Assembly: GCA_002428445.1 (NCBI GenBank)
Contig: DIWJ01000054.1
Location: 23,030 to 87,029, forward strand
Length of the DNA: 64,000 bases
DNA from: Syntrophaceae bacterium UBA6109
GTDB lineage: Bacteria; Desulfobacterota; Syntrophia; Syntrophales; UBA6109
Direction of reading: 5' to 3'
Shown: piece by piece, positions 8,938-17,684 of the stretch
How positions within the stretch are numbered: the stretch's first letter is position 1
Layout: every line of letters begins with the position of its first letter
Notes under the pieces: generated by a model
The model's database searches: none
What the model was told of the DNA's origin: nothing
Seen by the model: the letters and a program-made list of their open reading frames with translations, nothing else
Program-made: the position numbers and the translations under genes

Positions 8938-10899
8938 ATGATTCACCTCAACGACATACGCCTGTCCTTCGGCAACAAGATCCTTTTCGACGGAATCAAC
9001 TGGACCATCCACGAAAAGAGCCGCATCGGTCTGGTCGGCGACAACGGGACGGGGAAGACAACCCTGCTGCGTGCGATCCGGGGCGACGTATGGCTCGAAG
9101 CGGGCCGCATCGAGATCCCCAACCGGCGGAATCGGGTCATCGGTTACCTGCCGCAGGACCTCGTGGAGTTGCCGGACGTCGAGCTCCTCGCCTACCTGAG
9201 GAACAAGAGCGGCATCACGGAAATGGAGCAGGACATCCATCGTCTGGAGATGCAGATCTCTGAGACCGATCCCGCCGATCCCCTCCACGCGGAGGCCATG
9301 AAGGAATACGAGCGGGTCGCCGCCCGGTTCCAGGCGGTGGACGGCTACGCCTTCGAGGCCCGGGCCAAGCAGATCCTTTCCGGGTTCGGTTTCCGGGAGC
9401 GCGACTTCGGAAAACGCTGCACGGACTTCTCCGGCGGCTGGAAGATGAGAATTCAGCTGTCGCTCATCCTCCTTTCGCGGCCCGATGTGATGCTCCTCGA
9501 CGAGCCGACGAACCACCTCGACACGGAAAGCATGGAGTGGCTCGAAAGCTACCTCAAGGACTATGCGGGCACGCTCATCGCCATCGCCCACGACCGCTTC
9601 TTCCTCGACAAGATGGTGAATACGATCGCCGAACTGGCCGGGGGCCGGATAACGATCTACCGGGGGAACTACTCCCGTTACCTCGAGGAAAAGGAGCGTC
9701 GGCGCGAACTGCTGCTCAAGGAAATGGAGCTCCAGAGGGCCGAGATCAAGCGGATCGAGGCCTTTGTCGAGCGCTTCCGCTACAAGGCGACCAAGGCAAG
9801 CCAGGTGCAGAGCCGCCTCAAGATGCTGGAAAAATTCTCCGCCGTCCGGCAGGACTCGAACGGGAAGACGATCCACATGCGTTTCCCGGAGGCCCCCAAG
9901 AGCGGCAGGGAGGTGGTCGTTCTTTCCGGGACGGCCCAGCGCTACGGCGACTTCACGGTCTTCCGGAATATTGATCTGACCTGCTATCGCGGCGAAAAGA
10001 TCGCGCTCGTCGGCCTCAACGGCTCCGGAAAATCGACGCTGTCGCGCCTTCTGAGCGGGACGGAGGCGCCCGCCGAGGGCACGGTGCGATTCGGCCTGAA
10101 CGTGAAAACCGCCTTTTTCTCCCAGGAGAGCGCCGAGAACCTGGACTACAGCCGGACGGTCTGGCAGGAGGCGAACGCCCCCGGCACCCGCGGCGACGAC
10201 CAGCAGCGCCGGAATCTGCTGGGCGCCTTCCTGTTTTCCGGCGACGACATCTTCAAGCCCGTGTCCGTGCTCTCCGGCGGCGAAAAGTCGCGCCTCGCGC
10301 TCCTGAAGATCCTCCTGACCGATTCCAATTTCCTCATCCTGGATGAGCCCACGAACCACCTGGATCTCAAAACCAAGGAGATCTTCCAGGAAGCGCTCCT
10401 GGCTTACAACGGCACCGTCGTCCTCGTCTCCCATGACCGTTTTTTTCTCGACCGCATGGTGAACCGGGTTCTTGAAATCCGCGACGGCCGGATCCGCGAC
10501 TGGCGGGGCAACTACTCCTATTTCATCGAAAAACGAAAGGCGGAGGCCGACGGCTCCGGCGCGGCGGCAATGCCGGCGCCCGAAGACGATGGTCAGGAAA
10601 GGGCCGTCAAGAAAACGAAAGAGGAGCGGCGCCGGGAGGCGGAAGAGCGCAACCGTCTCTCCCGGATGCGCCAGGCCCGGCAGCGCGAATTCGCGACCCT
10701 GGAGCGGCTCATCGAGGATCTTGAAAAAGAAAAGTCCTCCTGCGAGCTCTCCCTGTGCGAACCGGAGGTGCTGCGCGACGCGGAGGCCGCCCGCTCCTTG
10801 AAAAAGAAACTGTCCGGAATCGAAACGGAAATTGCCGAACGCTACCGGCGCTGGGAAAAACTGGCGGAGGAACTGCATGTCTCCGCAGAGAACGGATAG
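8938..10899 (+). CDS. ABC-F family ATPase (Uup/YheS-like)
   Basis: The protein has 653 residues, two ABC domains on one chain and no membrane segment, typical of ABC-F ribosome-associated factors. The first Walker A is GDNGTGKTT, its signature FSGGWKMR and its Walker B VMLLDEPTNHLD. The second set is GLNGSGKST, LSGGEKSRLAL and LILDEPTNHLD. Between them is the charged linker with AEIKRIEAFVERFR. A C-terminal basic/acidic coiled coil of about 90 residues resembles that of Uup. The frame is open to 8821, but translation from there would start inside the promoter; the ATG at 8938 begins the conserved MIHLNDIRLSFG. Confidence 0.92.
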   Translation: MIHLNDIRLSFGNKILFDGINWTIHEKSRIGLVGDNGTGKTTLLRAIRGDVWLEAGRIEIPNRRNRVIGYLPQDLVELPDVELLAYLRNKSGITEMEQDIHRLEMQISETDPADPLHAEAMKEYERVAARFQAVDGYAFEARAKQILSGFGFRERDFGKRCTDFSGGWKMRIQLSLILLSRPDVMLLDEPTNHLDTESMEWLESYLKDYAGTLIAIAHDRFFLDKMVNTIAELAGGRITIYRGNYSRYLEEKERRRELLLKEMELQRAEIKRIEAFVERFRYKATKASQVQSRLKMLEKFSAVRQDSNGKTIHMRFPEAPKSGREVVVLSGTAQRYGDFTVFRNIDLTCYRGEKIALVGLNGSGKSTLSRLLSGTEAPAEGTVRFGLNVKTAFFSQESAENLDYSRTVWQEANAPGTRGDDQQRRNLLGAFLFSGDDIFKPVSVLSGGEKSRLALLKILLTDSNFLILDEPTNHLDLKTKEIFQEALLAYNGTVVLVSHDRFFLDRMVNRVLEIRDGRIRDWRGNYSYFIEKRKAEADGSGAAAMPAPEDDGQERAVKKTKEERRREAEERNRLSRMRQARQREFATLERLIEDLEKEKSSCELSLCEPEVLRDAEAARSLKKKLSGIETEIAERYRRWEKLAEELHVSAENG

Positions 10900-10904
10900 G
10901 AAGG

Positions 10905-10940
10905 GCGGGCGGGCGCGGCGGAAACGCCGGGGCCGCCCGC
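10905..10940. terminator. GC-rich hairpin between convergent genes
   Basis: A long GC-rich stem with a GAAA loop and a small bulge lies between the ABC-F stop and the convergent ferritin-like gene. There is no clear T-run, so a role as a bidirectional terminator is only suggested by position. Confidence 0.35.
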
Positions 10941-10951
10941 TGCAGAATCTG

Positions 10952-11470
10952 TCACGCGCCGTCGAGGCCGGTCTTATCGAATTTCTGGTACCACATGGCC
11001 GGCTCCGTCAGGAATTCCTCCGTATCTTTCAGCGAAACGAAGTGTTCGTGTTCGATGTTCGCCAGGAGGTCGAAGAAAGCTTTCTCTTTCGGATCCGTGG
11101 ACGCGTCTCGCAACTGCGCATAATGTGCGGCGCCCTTCGCTTCAAAATCAATCGCCGTGCGAATCGCCTTGAGGTCGTCGGCGTCGCCCTTGCCCGCCTT
11201 CGGAGCCTTCTTCAGGGCGCCCTTGAAGGCACTCTGGATCGCCGTATTGCTGACCTTCAGGGGGACCGTTTCGGGCCACTTCTTCTGTTTGTCCCAGGCG
11301 TCATGAAGCTGTTGAAGCCTCTCATGGTGCTCCAGTTCCTCCTTGGCGATTTGTTCGAACATCGCCTTGCCGACAGGATTGGAGGTGCGTTCGGCGTTCT
11401 TTTTGTAGAACTGATGCTCCTTCATCTCGTTGTTCAGGGCCACTTCCAGCGCATTCATCCTTTTTTCCAT
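10952..11470 (-). CDS. Ferritin-like (rubrerythrin-type) diiron protein
   Basis: This 172-residue helical protein has the ligand pattern of a rubrerythrin-type diiron site: Glu in NEMKEHQFY, EELEHHERL, then FEAKGAAHY and IEHEHFVSL in the second half. It lacks the rubredoxin Cys4 domain found in the rubrerythrin at 24.8 kb. A Lys-rich linker near residue 80 separates the helix pairs. A role in peroxide or iron handling is likely from the family. The ATG at 11470 is preceded by GAAGGAGA. Confidence 0.82.
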   Translation of the reverse strand: MEKRMNALEVALNNEMKEHQFYKKNAERTSNPVGKAMFEQIAKEELEHHERLQQLHDAWDKQKKWPETVPLKVSNTAIQSAFKGALKKAPKAGKGDADDLKAIRTAIDFEAKGAAHYAQLRDASTDPKEKAFFDLLANIEHEHFVSLKDTEEFLTEPAMWYQKFDKTGLDGA

Positions 11471-11750
11471 GCCGTATCTCCTTCTTCATGGGATTTGCAT
11501 TCGACGTTTGGAGCTTCGGGCCTGCCGACCCCCTGCGCGCCTGAAAATCAATCATCAACAGCAAGACTATTCACGCGAACGGGTTTTGTCAACATCGGCG
11601 GACCCCAACCGCTGTTTTTTTCATTATTGTAAAGAGTTTGAAATTATTGTAAAGACGGAGCCGTCTACGCAAGACGAAAGATCCGGCCCATGCAGACAGT
11701 CGTCCAGTTCCCCGGTCCGGAACTGGTGCATGTCGTAAAGTTGATCGACC
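11471..11750. other. Intergenic region between divergent genes
   Basis: The 280 bases between the minus-strand ferritin-like gene and the plus-strand GNAT gene contain an AT-richer stretch with two copies of ATTATTGTAAAGA-like sequence about 20 bases apart (near 11624-11655). They presumably hold promoters for both genes, but I could not fix a convincing -35/-10 pair. Confidence 0.4.
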
Positions 11751-12290
11751 ATGAATCTACAGGGCACCAACATATCCTTGCGATTGCCGCGCCTTGACGA
11801 TGTCCCCGCCCGCAACGCCTGGTTCAACGACCCCGAATTCACGCGCCTCTATCTTGGACGGCCGTCCGGAACACCCTACTCGCAGGTGGAGGAAGAGGTT
11901 CGCTTTGCGATGCTGCCGACGGCGTCGTCAGGACTGATGGAATACGCCATCGAGACGACGGCCGAACCCCGCTACATCGGAAACGTTTTCTTCCGCAAGA
12001 TCAGCTGGCAGGACCGCAGCGCCGAGATCGGCGTCTTCATCGGGCCGCGTGAACTGTGGGGGAAACAACTCGGCTGTGAGGCGCTGCGCCTGATGGCCGC
12101 CTACGGGTTCCGGGAGCTCGGGTTTCACCGCATCTGGTTGACCACGCCTTCTTTCAACCAGCGGGCGATCCGCTGCTTTGAGCGGACCGGATTCCGCCGC
12201 GAAGGCGTGTTCCGCGAGGCGATATTTTCCGGCGGCGCCTTCAACGACGTCATCTGGATGTCGATGCTGGAAAGCGAATTCCCCGATTAA
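11751..12290 (+). CDS. GNAT family N-acetyltransferase (RimJ/RimL-like)
   Basis: This 179-residue single-domain acetyltransferase has the order of motifs seen in RimJ/RimL-type enzymes: LRLPRLDDV at the N-terminus, YIGNVFF and AEIGVFIG for the central sheet, a CoA-binding loop region around WGKQLGCEAL, and the late FNQRAIRCFERTGFRREG. Substrate (protein N-terminus, aminoglycoside or small amine) is unknown. It sits 75 bases before the large TPR gene. Confidence 0.85.
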   Translation: MNLQGTNISLRLPRLDDVPARNAWFNDPEFTRLYLGRPSGTPYSQVEEEVRFAMLPTASSGLMEYAIETTAEPRYIGNVFFRKISWQDRSAEIGVFIGPRELWGKQLGCEALRLMAAYGFRELGFHRIWLTTPSFNQRAIRCFERTGFRREGVFREAIFSGGAFNDVIWMSMLESEFPD

Positions 12291-12365
12291 TTTCCCGGTG
12301 GACCCTGTCTGCGTTTCGCCGGAAAGCTCATCCTCAGCAACCATCACGGAGAAAGGACAGCAACT

Positions 12366-15212
12366 ATGAAGCGACAGTGCAAGTGGAACCCCCTCATTCA
12401 TGCCCTCACGCTGCTGGCGGCGGCGGTTTTCCTGACGGTTGTGACAGCGGCCGCGGCTCTGGCCGACGCTTACGATGACGGCCTCAAGATGTGGGAAAAG
12501 AAGGAATACGAAAAGTCGATCGTTTTCCTGCAAAAGGCCCTGAAGGAGGACCCGAAGTCGGCGCCCGCGAAGCAGCTTCTCGCCTGGAACTACGTCAAGT
12601 TCGGGCGCCTGGCCGAAGCGGAAGCGCTCTTCCTCGAGATCCGCGAGGCCAAGAAAGACGATGTCCGGGCCTTCCAGGGGCTGGGCTGGGTCTACGGAGA
12701 GATGGGACGAAACGAGGAGGCGATTTCGAACTTCAGGAACGAGGCCGCCTGGGCCAAGTCGCACATCGACAGCACCAACTACGTTTATTACGGGATCGAC
12801 GAGCAGAAGTACATTGAATCCCTCTACTCGGACGCGAATTACGGCCTCGGCACGGTGTACAAGCGGATGTGGAAGTACGACGATGCCGTCAAACATCTGG
12901 AAGCGGCTCTGAAGGAACAGAACACCTTCACGCCTGAATCGGACATCGAGGCCGCGCTGGGGGACGTCTACTACGAACAGGGAAAATGGAAACAGGCGCT
13001 CCGGCCTTTCGAGCGGGCGGCCAGGGGAGACAAGAAGAATCCTTCGCTGCAACTCAAAATCGCCTGGTGCCAGTATTTCAACAAGGATTACGGCGACGCG
13101 GAAAAGACCTTCGAAAAGGCCCGCGGTCTTCAGGCGGACGCGGCGGAACCGCCGTACGGTCTCGCCCTCAGCCAGTACCAGCAGAACAAGTTCGATGCGG
13201 CGCGCAAGAATCTCGCGAAGGCGATCGCCCTCAATCCCTATTTTGTCGACAATGTCTATCTCCACGGGATCATCGACAAGAAACCCGAGTGGAAGAGCCT
13301 CTGGAAGGATTTCGGCCTCGCCTACAAGGGAAAACCCGCCTACAATTACCGCCTGGGGAATTTCCCCGCGGCGCTCTACAAACTGGCCGGATACGTCGAT
13401 CAGGTGAATCCCCGGGATGTCGAGGCTCTGATTGCGGCGGGCTGGTGCTACCGCTGGGTGGAGTCCCTGGACAAGGCCGCGGAAACATTCAATGCGGCGA
13501 TCAAACTCGACCCGAAAGCCGACGAGGCCTTCGCGGGACTCGGCTCGACCTATATGGCCTACGGAAAGCTGCCGGAGGCGCTTAACTTCTTCAACGCCGC
13601 GCTGAAGATCAACGCGAACAATCCCATCACTTACAACGGCATGGCCTATCTTTATCTCTACCAAAAAGACGAGAAGAAGGCGGAGGAGGCGCTGCGCAAG
13701 GCGGTATCGCTCAAGAAGGACTACATCGATTGCCAGGCTTTTCTCGGCAATCTCCTGTACGGACAGAAACGATTCGCCGAGGCCGTCAGCGAATATGACA
13801 AGCTCGTGCAGATCGACAAAAAGCTTCTGACCTCCTGGAACAGCCTGGGATGGGCCGCCTATTTCGCGGGCCAGACCGACAAAGCGATCGCCGCATTCGG
13901 CGAGTCCCGGAAGCTCAACCCCTTCTTTGTCGAGGCCCACTATGGACTGGGGATGGCCTACGCCAAAAAAGGCAATCTTGCGGCGGCGAAACCCGAACTG
14001 GCCGCCGCCATCGAAATCTATCCCTACTATGCGCACACGGCGGATCTCGTGGCGCTCATCAAGGCCAACCGGAGCTGGTCGGACCTCACCCTCGGGCTTG
14101 GCTGGAGTTATTACTACAAGCAGCAGTACCAGCCTGCCCTGGGAGCCTTCAAGGAGTACCTGGCGGTCAAGCCGGACAGCGTTCCGGCAAGTCGAGGCCT
14201 GGCCTGGTCAAACTACTGGGTCGGACAGCTCGACGCGGCCTACGCGGGATTCCAGGATCTCCTGAAGAAGGATGCCGGCGATGTTGACGCGATGATCGGC
14301 TCCGGCTGGGTCCTCTTCGCGAAAAACAAGGATAAAGAAGCGGCGGACATCCTGAAGGCCGCCCTGGCGAAGGACCCCAAGCGCACCGATGCCTTGCGGA
14401 CCATCGCCGCCATTTCTTACCGCGCCAAGAACTATGAGGAGGCCAACGCCCTTTACAGGAAAATTCAGGAAATGGAACCCCGCGCACTGGACATCCACAA
14501 CAACCAGGGATGGGCGCTGTACCGCGAACGGAAGTATGCCGAGGCGATCGGCAAATTTCATGAATCGATCCGGATCTACCGCTACTACGGAGAGCCGCAC
14601 TACGGACTGGGAATGTGCTACGCGAAACTGGGTGAAATCGACAAGGCGAGGGAATCCTTCACCACGGCGGTCTACCTCTATCCGGGCTACATGGACGGCC
14701 AGGATCTCTACAGTGTCCTGGACTCCAATCCGAAGCTGCGGGAGCTGTACAACGCGATGGGTTGGAGCTACTTCTACAACTACGACTACAAGGCGGCGAA
14801 ATTCCACTTCGACCGCCTGCTGAAGGCCGATCCGGGCAACCGCGACGCCCTGCTGGGGCTGGGAACCGTCTCTTACGCACTCGGCGAATACAAGGATGCC
14901 GCCGGCACGCTCGGCAAGCTCGTGGCGGGTCTTCCGGCAACGGCGGACGGGTGGGACAAATGGAGCTACATGCTGGACAACCTCGGCTGGAGCTACTACC
15001 TCCTGAAGGACTACGACAAGGCCCGCGAGACCTTCAAACGCCTCGAGGCTTACCATCCCAAGATCCGTTACATCGCGCCGATCAACGGCATGGCATGGTC
15101 CGAACTGCAGAAAGGCAGCAGGGCCGAAGCGGAAAAGCTCTTCGCGGCCTCGCTGAAAACCGTTCCCGGCAACCTCAGCGCCGAGGCGGGAATGCGTGAA
15201 CTGAAGAAATAG
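12366..15212 (+). CDS. Exported TPR-repeat protein
   Basis: This 948-residue protein has an N-terminal signal peptide (basic start, hydrophobic core about residues 12-33, AxA-type end before DAYDDGL). The rest is almost entirely tetratricopeptide repeats. Several repeats share a GWSYY-like motif (GLGWSYYYK, AMGWSYFY, NLGWSYYLL), showing internal duplication of longer units. It is probably periplasmic or outer-membrane associated and acts as a protein-binding scaffold. The ATG at 12366 follows GAGAAAGGA. It ends 99 bases before the PqqD-like gene and may belong to the same transcription unit. Confidence 0.85.
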   Translation: MKRQCKWNPLIHALTLLAAAVFLTVVTAAAALADAYDDGLKMWEKKEYEKSIVFLQKALKEDPKSAPAKQLLAWNYVKFGRLAEAEALFLEIREAKKDDVRAFQGLGWVYGEMGRNEEAISNFRNEAAWAKSHIDSTNYVYYGIDEQKYIESLYSDANYGLGTVYKRMWKYDDAVKHLEAALKEQNTFTPESDIEAALGDVYYEQGKWKQALRPFERAARGDKKNPSLQLKIAWCQYFNKDYGDAEKTFEKARGLQADAAEPPYGLALSQYQQNKFDAARKNLAKAIALNPYFVDNVYLHGIIDKKPEWKSLWKDFGLAYKGKPAYNYRLGNFPAALYKLAGYVDQVNPRDVEALIAAGWCYRWVESLDKAAETFNAAIKLDPKADEAFAGLGSTYMAYGKLPEALNFFNAALKINANNPITYNGMAYLYLYQKDEKKAEEALRKAVSLKKDYIDCQAFLGNLLYGQKRFAEAVSEYDKLVQIDKKLLTSWNSLGWAAYFAGQTDKAIAAFGESRKLNPFFVEAHYGLGMAYAKKGNLAAAKPELAAAIEIYPYYAHTADLVALIKANRSWSDLTLGLGWSYYYKQQYQPALGAFKEYLAVKPDSVPASRGLAWSNYWVGQLDAAYAGFQDLLKKDAGDVDAMIGSGWVLFAKNKDKEAADILKAALAKDPKRTDALRTIAAISYRAKNYEEANALYRKIQEMEPRALDIHNNQGWALYRERKYAEAIGKFHESIRIYRYYGEPHYGLGMCYAKLGEIDKARESFTTAVYLYPGYMDGQDLYSVLDSNPKLRELYNAMGWSYFYNYDYKAAKFHFDRLLKADPGNRDALLGLGTVSYALGEYKDAAGTLGKLVAGLPATADGWDKWSYMLDNLGWSYYLLKDYDKARETFKRLEAYHPKIRYIAPINGMAWSELQKGSRAEAEKLFAASLKTVPGNLSAEAGMRELKK

Positions 15213-15240
15213 GAACGGCAACGCCGGAGGGCAAACGCCA

Positions 15241-15284
15241 AATCCCCCTCATTCCCCGCGGCCAGGAGGATGCAGGGGGATTCG
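15241..15284 (+). promoter_or_regulatory. Hairpin ahead of the PqqD-like operon
   Basis: AATCCCCCT and AGGGGGATT form a nine-base inverted repeat enclosing about 25 bases, between the TPR gene and the PqqD-like gene. No U-run follows, so it may be an mRNA processing or attenuation element rather than a terminator. Confidence 0.3.
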
Positions 15285-15311
15285 CTTCCCTGGAGTTCGG
15301 AGGAAATCGAT

Positions 15312-15710
15312 ATGGAACCGAAGAAAGGCCGGATGCAGTCCTGCCTCCTGGAAGAAGAGGGCCGGGCCTGTGCGCCCCCGACGGGGGATTTCCCTCTCTG
15401 CGGAGACCATGCACGGGAGATCGATCGCCGTTACGCCGTGTGTCTTGCCGAAAATGCCCGGCGCGACTTCATGGAGCGGGGCGAGGACGCCTTCCTGTTC
15501 TCCCGGCGGGACGGCTCGGTTTACGCCCTCAACGCGGTGGCGGCGCTCATTTTCCGGCGCCTGGCCGACGGTTCCAGATTCTCCGGGATCCTTCAGGAGA
15601 TCGCAGCGGCCTTCGAGGGTCCGACGCCGGCGGAATTCCTGGAAGACGCGGTCGAATTTCTCGCCCTGCTGCAGAAAGCGGGAATCGCGACGAGGGAAGA
15701 TGGACCGTAA
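15312..15710 (+). CDS. PqqD-like peptide-recognition protein with Cys-rich N-terminus
   Basis: The protein has 132 residues. The C-terminal part (about 53-128) follows the PqqD / RiPP recognition element pattern: DGSVYALNAVAALIFRRL, then ADGSRFSGILQEI, then an acidic helix with DAVEFLALLQKAGI. PqqD-type domains bind leader peptides and present them to modifying enzymes. The N-terminal 35 residues contain C11, C20, C30 and H33, spaced like a small zinc-binding knuckle. The ATG at 15312 has GGAGGAAAT upstream. The stop overlaps the start of the ATP-grasp gene by 11 bases. The partner peptide may be the N-terminus of the decarboxylase two genes further on (inference). Confidence 0.75.
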   Translation: MEPKKGRMQSCLLEEEGRACAPPTGDFPLCGDHAREIDRRYAVCLAENARRDFMERGEDAFLFSRRDGSVYALNAVAALIFRRLADGSRFSGILQEIAAAFEGPTPAEFLEDAVEFLALLQKAGIATREDGP

Positions 15711-16755
15711 CGTCACCAAACACGTCGTCGTCACCGGACTTCTCGCAACGGACAACCCGTACCCGGGCCTCGGCATCGCGCGCTGCCTTCGGCTCGCGCC
15801 CGAGTTCACGGGAACGATTTCCGCTTTTGTATTTGAACCGTTGTCGAACGGCATCTACGACCGCGCCATCGTCGATCGCGCCTTTATCGTCCCCTACCCC
15901 GCCGCAGGCTGCGACACCCTCCTCGAGCGGATCCGCAGCATCCATGAGCGCTGTCCGATCGATGTGATCCTTCCTTCGCTCGACTCGGAAGTCTCCCTCT
16001 ATGCGGAGCTCGCCGGGCCCCTGCGCGACCTCGGGATCGGAACGCTGCTCCCTCCGCCGTCGCAGGTGAAACTCCGGGCGAAGAACCTTCTCTACGAGTT
16101 CGGTCTGGAGCAGGGCGTCCGCGTCCCCAAGACGCTCCTGCTCAACAACATCGACGAGCTCCGCCCGAAGGTCAGGGAAGTGGGAGTCCCGTTTCTCCTC
16201 AAGGGAATCCTCAATGACGCCCGCGTCTGCGCCTCCGTCGAGGAAGGCGAGCGGCGCTATGAGGAGCTCTACGGACTGTGGGGATATCCGATCCTCCTGC
16301 AGAGTTTCGTCGTCGGAGAGGAGTTCGACGTCATCGCCCTGGCCGACCGCGAGGCGGAGGTGGTCGGCGCCGTCGCCATGAAGAAATTCGGGCTCACCGA
16401 CAAGGGGAAAGCCTTTGCGGGGCTGACCGTCGAGGATGACGAGCTCCTGCGCCTTACCGCGGAGATTCTCCGCAAGCTCCGCTGGGCGGGGCCGATTGAA
16501 TGCGAGTTTCTCCGCGATCGGGCCGGCGATCTTCACCTCATGGAAGTGAACAGCCGTTTCCCCTCCTGGCTGTATCTGTCGGCAGTGGCGGGACAGAACC
16601 TGCCCCTGGCAGCGGTCCGGATCGCCGCCGGAATGCCGGCGGAGCGGATGACCCGTTACGCGAGCGGCAAGCTCTTCATCCGCACGGTCGCGGACCGGAT
16701 CGTCGATGCGGAACCGCTGGTGGCACTTGCCGCAACGGGGGAGGTGCGGGTGTGA
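15700..16755 (+). CDS. ATP-grasp family ligase
   Basis: The protein has 351 residues. An N-terminal Rossmann-like pre-ATP-grasp domain begins HVVVTGL, a central ATP-binding part contains PFLLKGI and PILLQSFVVGEEFDV, and the catalytic end has GPIECEFL and LMEVNSRFPSW (about 279-289), with the Glu and Asn that bind Mg-ATP. The layout resembles PylC, carbamoyl-phosphate-synthase-like and peptide ligases that join a carboxylate to an amine. The frame runs open from 15370, but the ATG at 15700 fits the family start and overlaps the PqqD-like stop. Its own stop overlaps the next GTG. Substrate unknown. Confidence 0.85.
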   Translation: MDRNVTKHVVVTGLLATDNPYPGLGIARCLRLAPEFTGTISAFVFEPLSNGIYDRAIVDRAFIVPYPAAGCDTLLERIRSIHERCPIDVILPSLDSEVSLYAELAGPLRDLGIGTLLPPPSQVKLRAKNLLYEFGLEQGVRVPKTLLLNNIDELRPKVREVGVPFLLKGILNDARVCASVEEGERRYEELYGLWGYPILLQSFVVGEEFDVIALADREAEVVGAVAMKKFGLTDKGKAFAGLTVEDDELLRLTAEILRKLRWAGPIECEFLRDRAGDLHLMEVNSRFPSWLYLSAVAGQNLPLAAVRIAAGMPAERMTRYASGKLFIRTVADRIVDAEPLVALAATGEVRV

Positions 16756-17684
16756 ACGTCGCCGTAACCGGCCTCAGCACCGGCAGCGAAACCGCCGCCG
16801 GCATCGCCGTCCTCAAGGCCCTGCGCCTCGCCAATGTCGAGCGCCTCGTCGGACTCACGACCAGCGCCCTTGAGGTGGGCGCCTACCAGGAAGACCTCCT
16901 GGATGCCGCGTACCTCGTACCGCCGCTCCATGAGCGGAGTTCCTTTCTCGACAGGCTGGCGCAGATCAAGACCGAGGGCGGTCTGGACGCGGTCATCCCG
17001 GCCGTCGACGACGATGTCCGGCGGATGTGCGCCATGGCCGCGGAGCTCGAAGACATCGGGATCCGGGCGCTCCTGCCCGGCGAACGGGTTCTGACGGATC
17101 TTTGGCAAGGCCGCTTTCCCGCTCCCGCTTCCGGTGACCGGAAGCAACCGGAAGGCACTCTGCGGGGCTCTCTTCCCGCCCTCGTCAAGAGTCCGGTCCA
17201 AAGCGTCAGCGGGCAGAGGAACGTTCTCGAGGACGAGTTTTCCGTCTGCGTCCTTGCCGAACGCGGTCACAGCGCGGCGGCCGTCACGACGATCAAGAAG
17301 CTGCTCACGTCCAGGGGCGGCAGCACCTGGATGGCGCTTTCCGTGGACGGCGGTGAACTGGCGGAAACGGCCGTCGCTCTCGTCGCGGATTCCGGCTGGA
17401 CAGGCCCCCTGACTCTCGACTTCATCCGCAACGAAAGGGGCGCCCCCTTCCTGACGGCCCTTCACCCCCGCTTCCCTGATTGGATCAATTTCCCCGCCGC
17501 GGAGGGTCTCAACCTGCCGGGAATCCTTCTGGACATCCTCAGCGGCCGCGAAACGGAATCGCCCCGGCCGGCGCCGCCTTCGGGCAGACTGTTCGTTCGC
17601 ACGGCAATCGATATCGTAACCGACATCAGCCGATTCGGCACCTTTTCTCTGACGGGAGAAATCCGCTATGACGACCGGAAATAA
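16752..17684 (+). CDS. Degenerate ATP-grasp paralogue
   Basis: This 310-residue protein is recognisably a paralogue of the preceding ligase: the same start (VNVAVTGL against HVVVTGL), the same GPLTLDFIRNERG/GPIECEFLRDRAG region and the same C-terminal GRLFVRTAID/GKLFIRTVAD. It is shorter in the ATP-binding centre (about residues 115-160), and the catalytic motif LMEVNSRFPSW has become LTALHPRFPDW, so both metal-binding residues are replaced. It is probably inactive as a ligase and may be a regulatory or structural partner. The GTG at 16752 overlaps the preceding stop. Its 3' end overlaps the decarboxylase start by 17 bases. Confidence 0.78.
   Translation: MNVAVTGLSTGSETAAGIAVLKALRLANVERLVGLTTSALEVGAYQEDLLDAAYLVPPLHERSSFLDRLAQIKTEGGLDAVIPAVDDDVRRMCAMAAELEDIGIRALLPGERVLTDLWQGRFPAPASGDRKQPEGTLRGSLPALVKSPVQSVSGQRNVLEDEFSVCVLAERGHSAAAVTTIKKLLTSRGGSTWMALSVDGGELAETAVALVADSGWTGPLTLDFIRNERGAPFLTALHPRFPDWINFPAAEGLNLPGILLDILSGRETESPRPAPPSGRLFVRTAIDIVTDISRFGTFSLTGEIRYDDRK

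Noticed and set aside
8929..10878. 649-codon open frame on the minus strand
   Set aside because: It is antisense to the ABC-F ATPase, whose two Walker sets are intact.
11928..14036. 702-codon open frame on the minus strand
   Set aside because: It spans two plus-strand genes (GNAT and TPR) and shows no domain.
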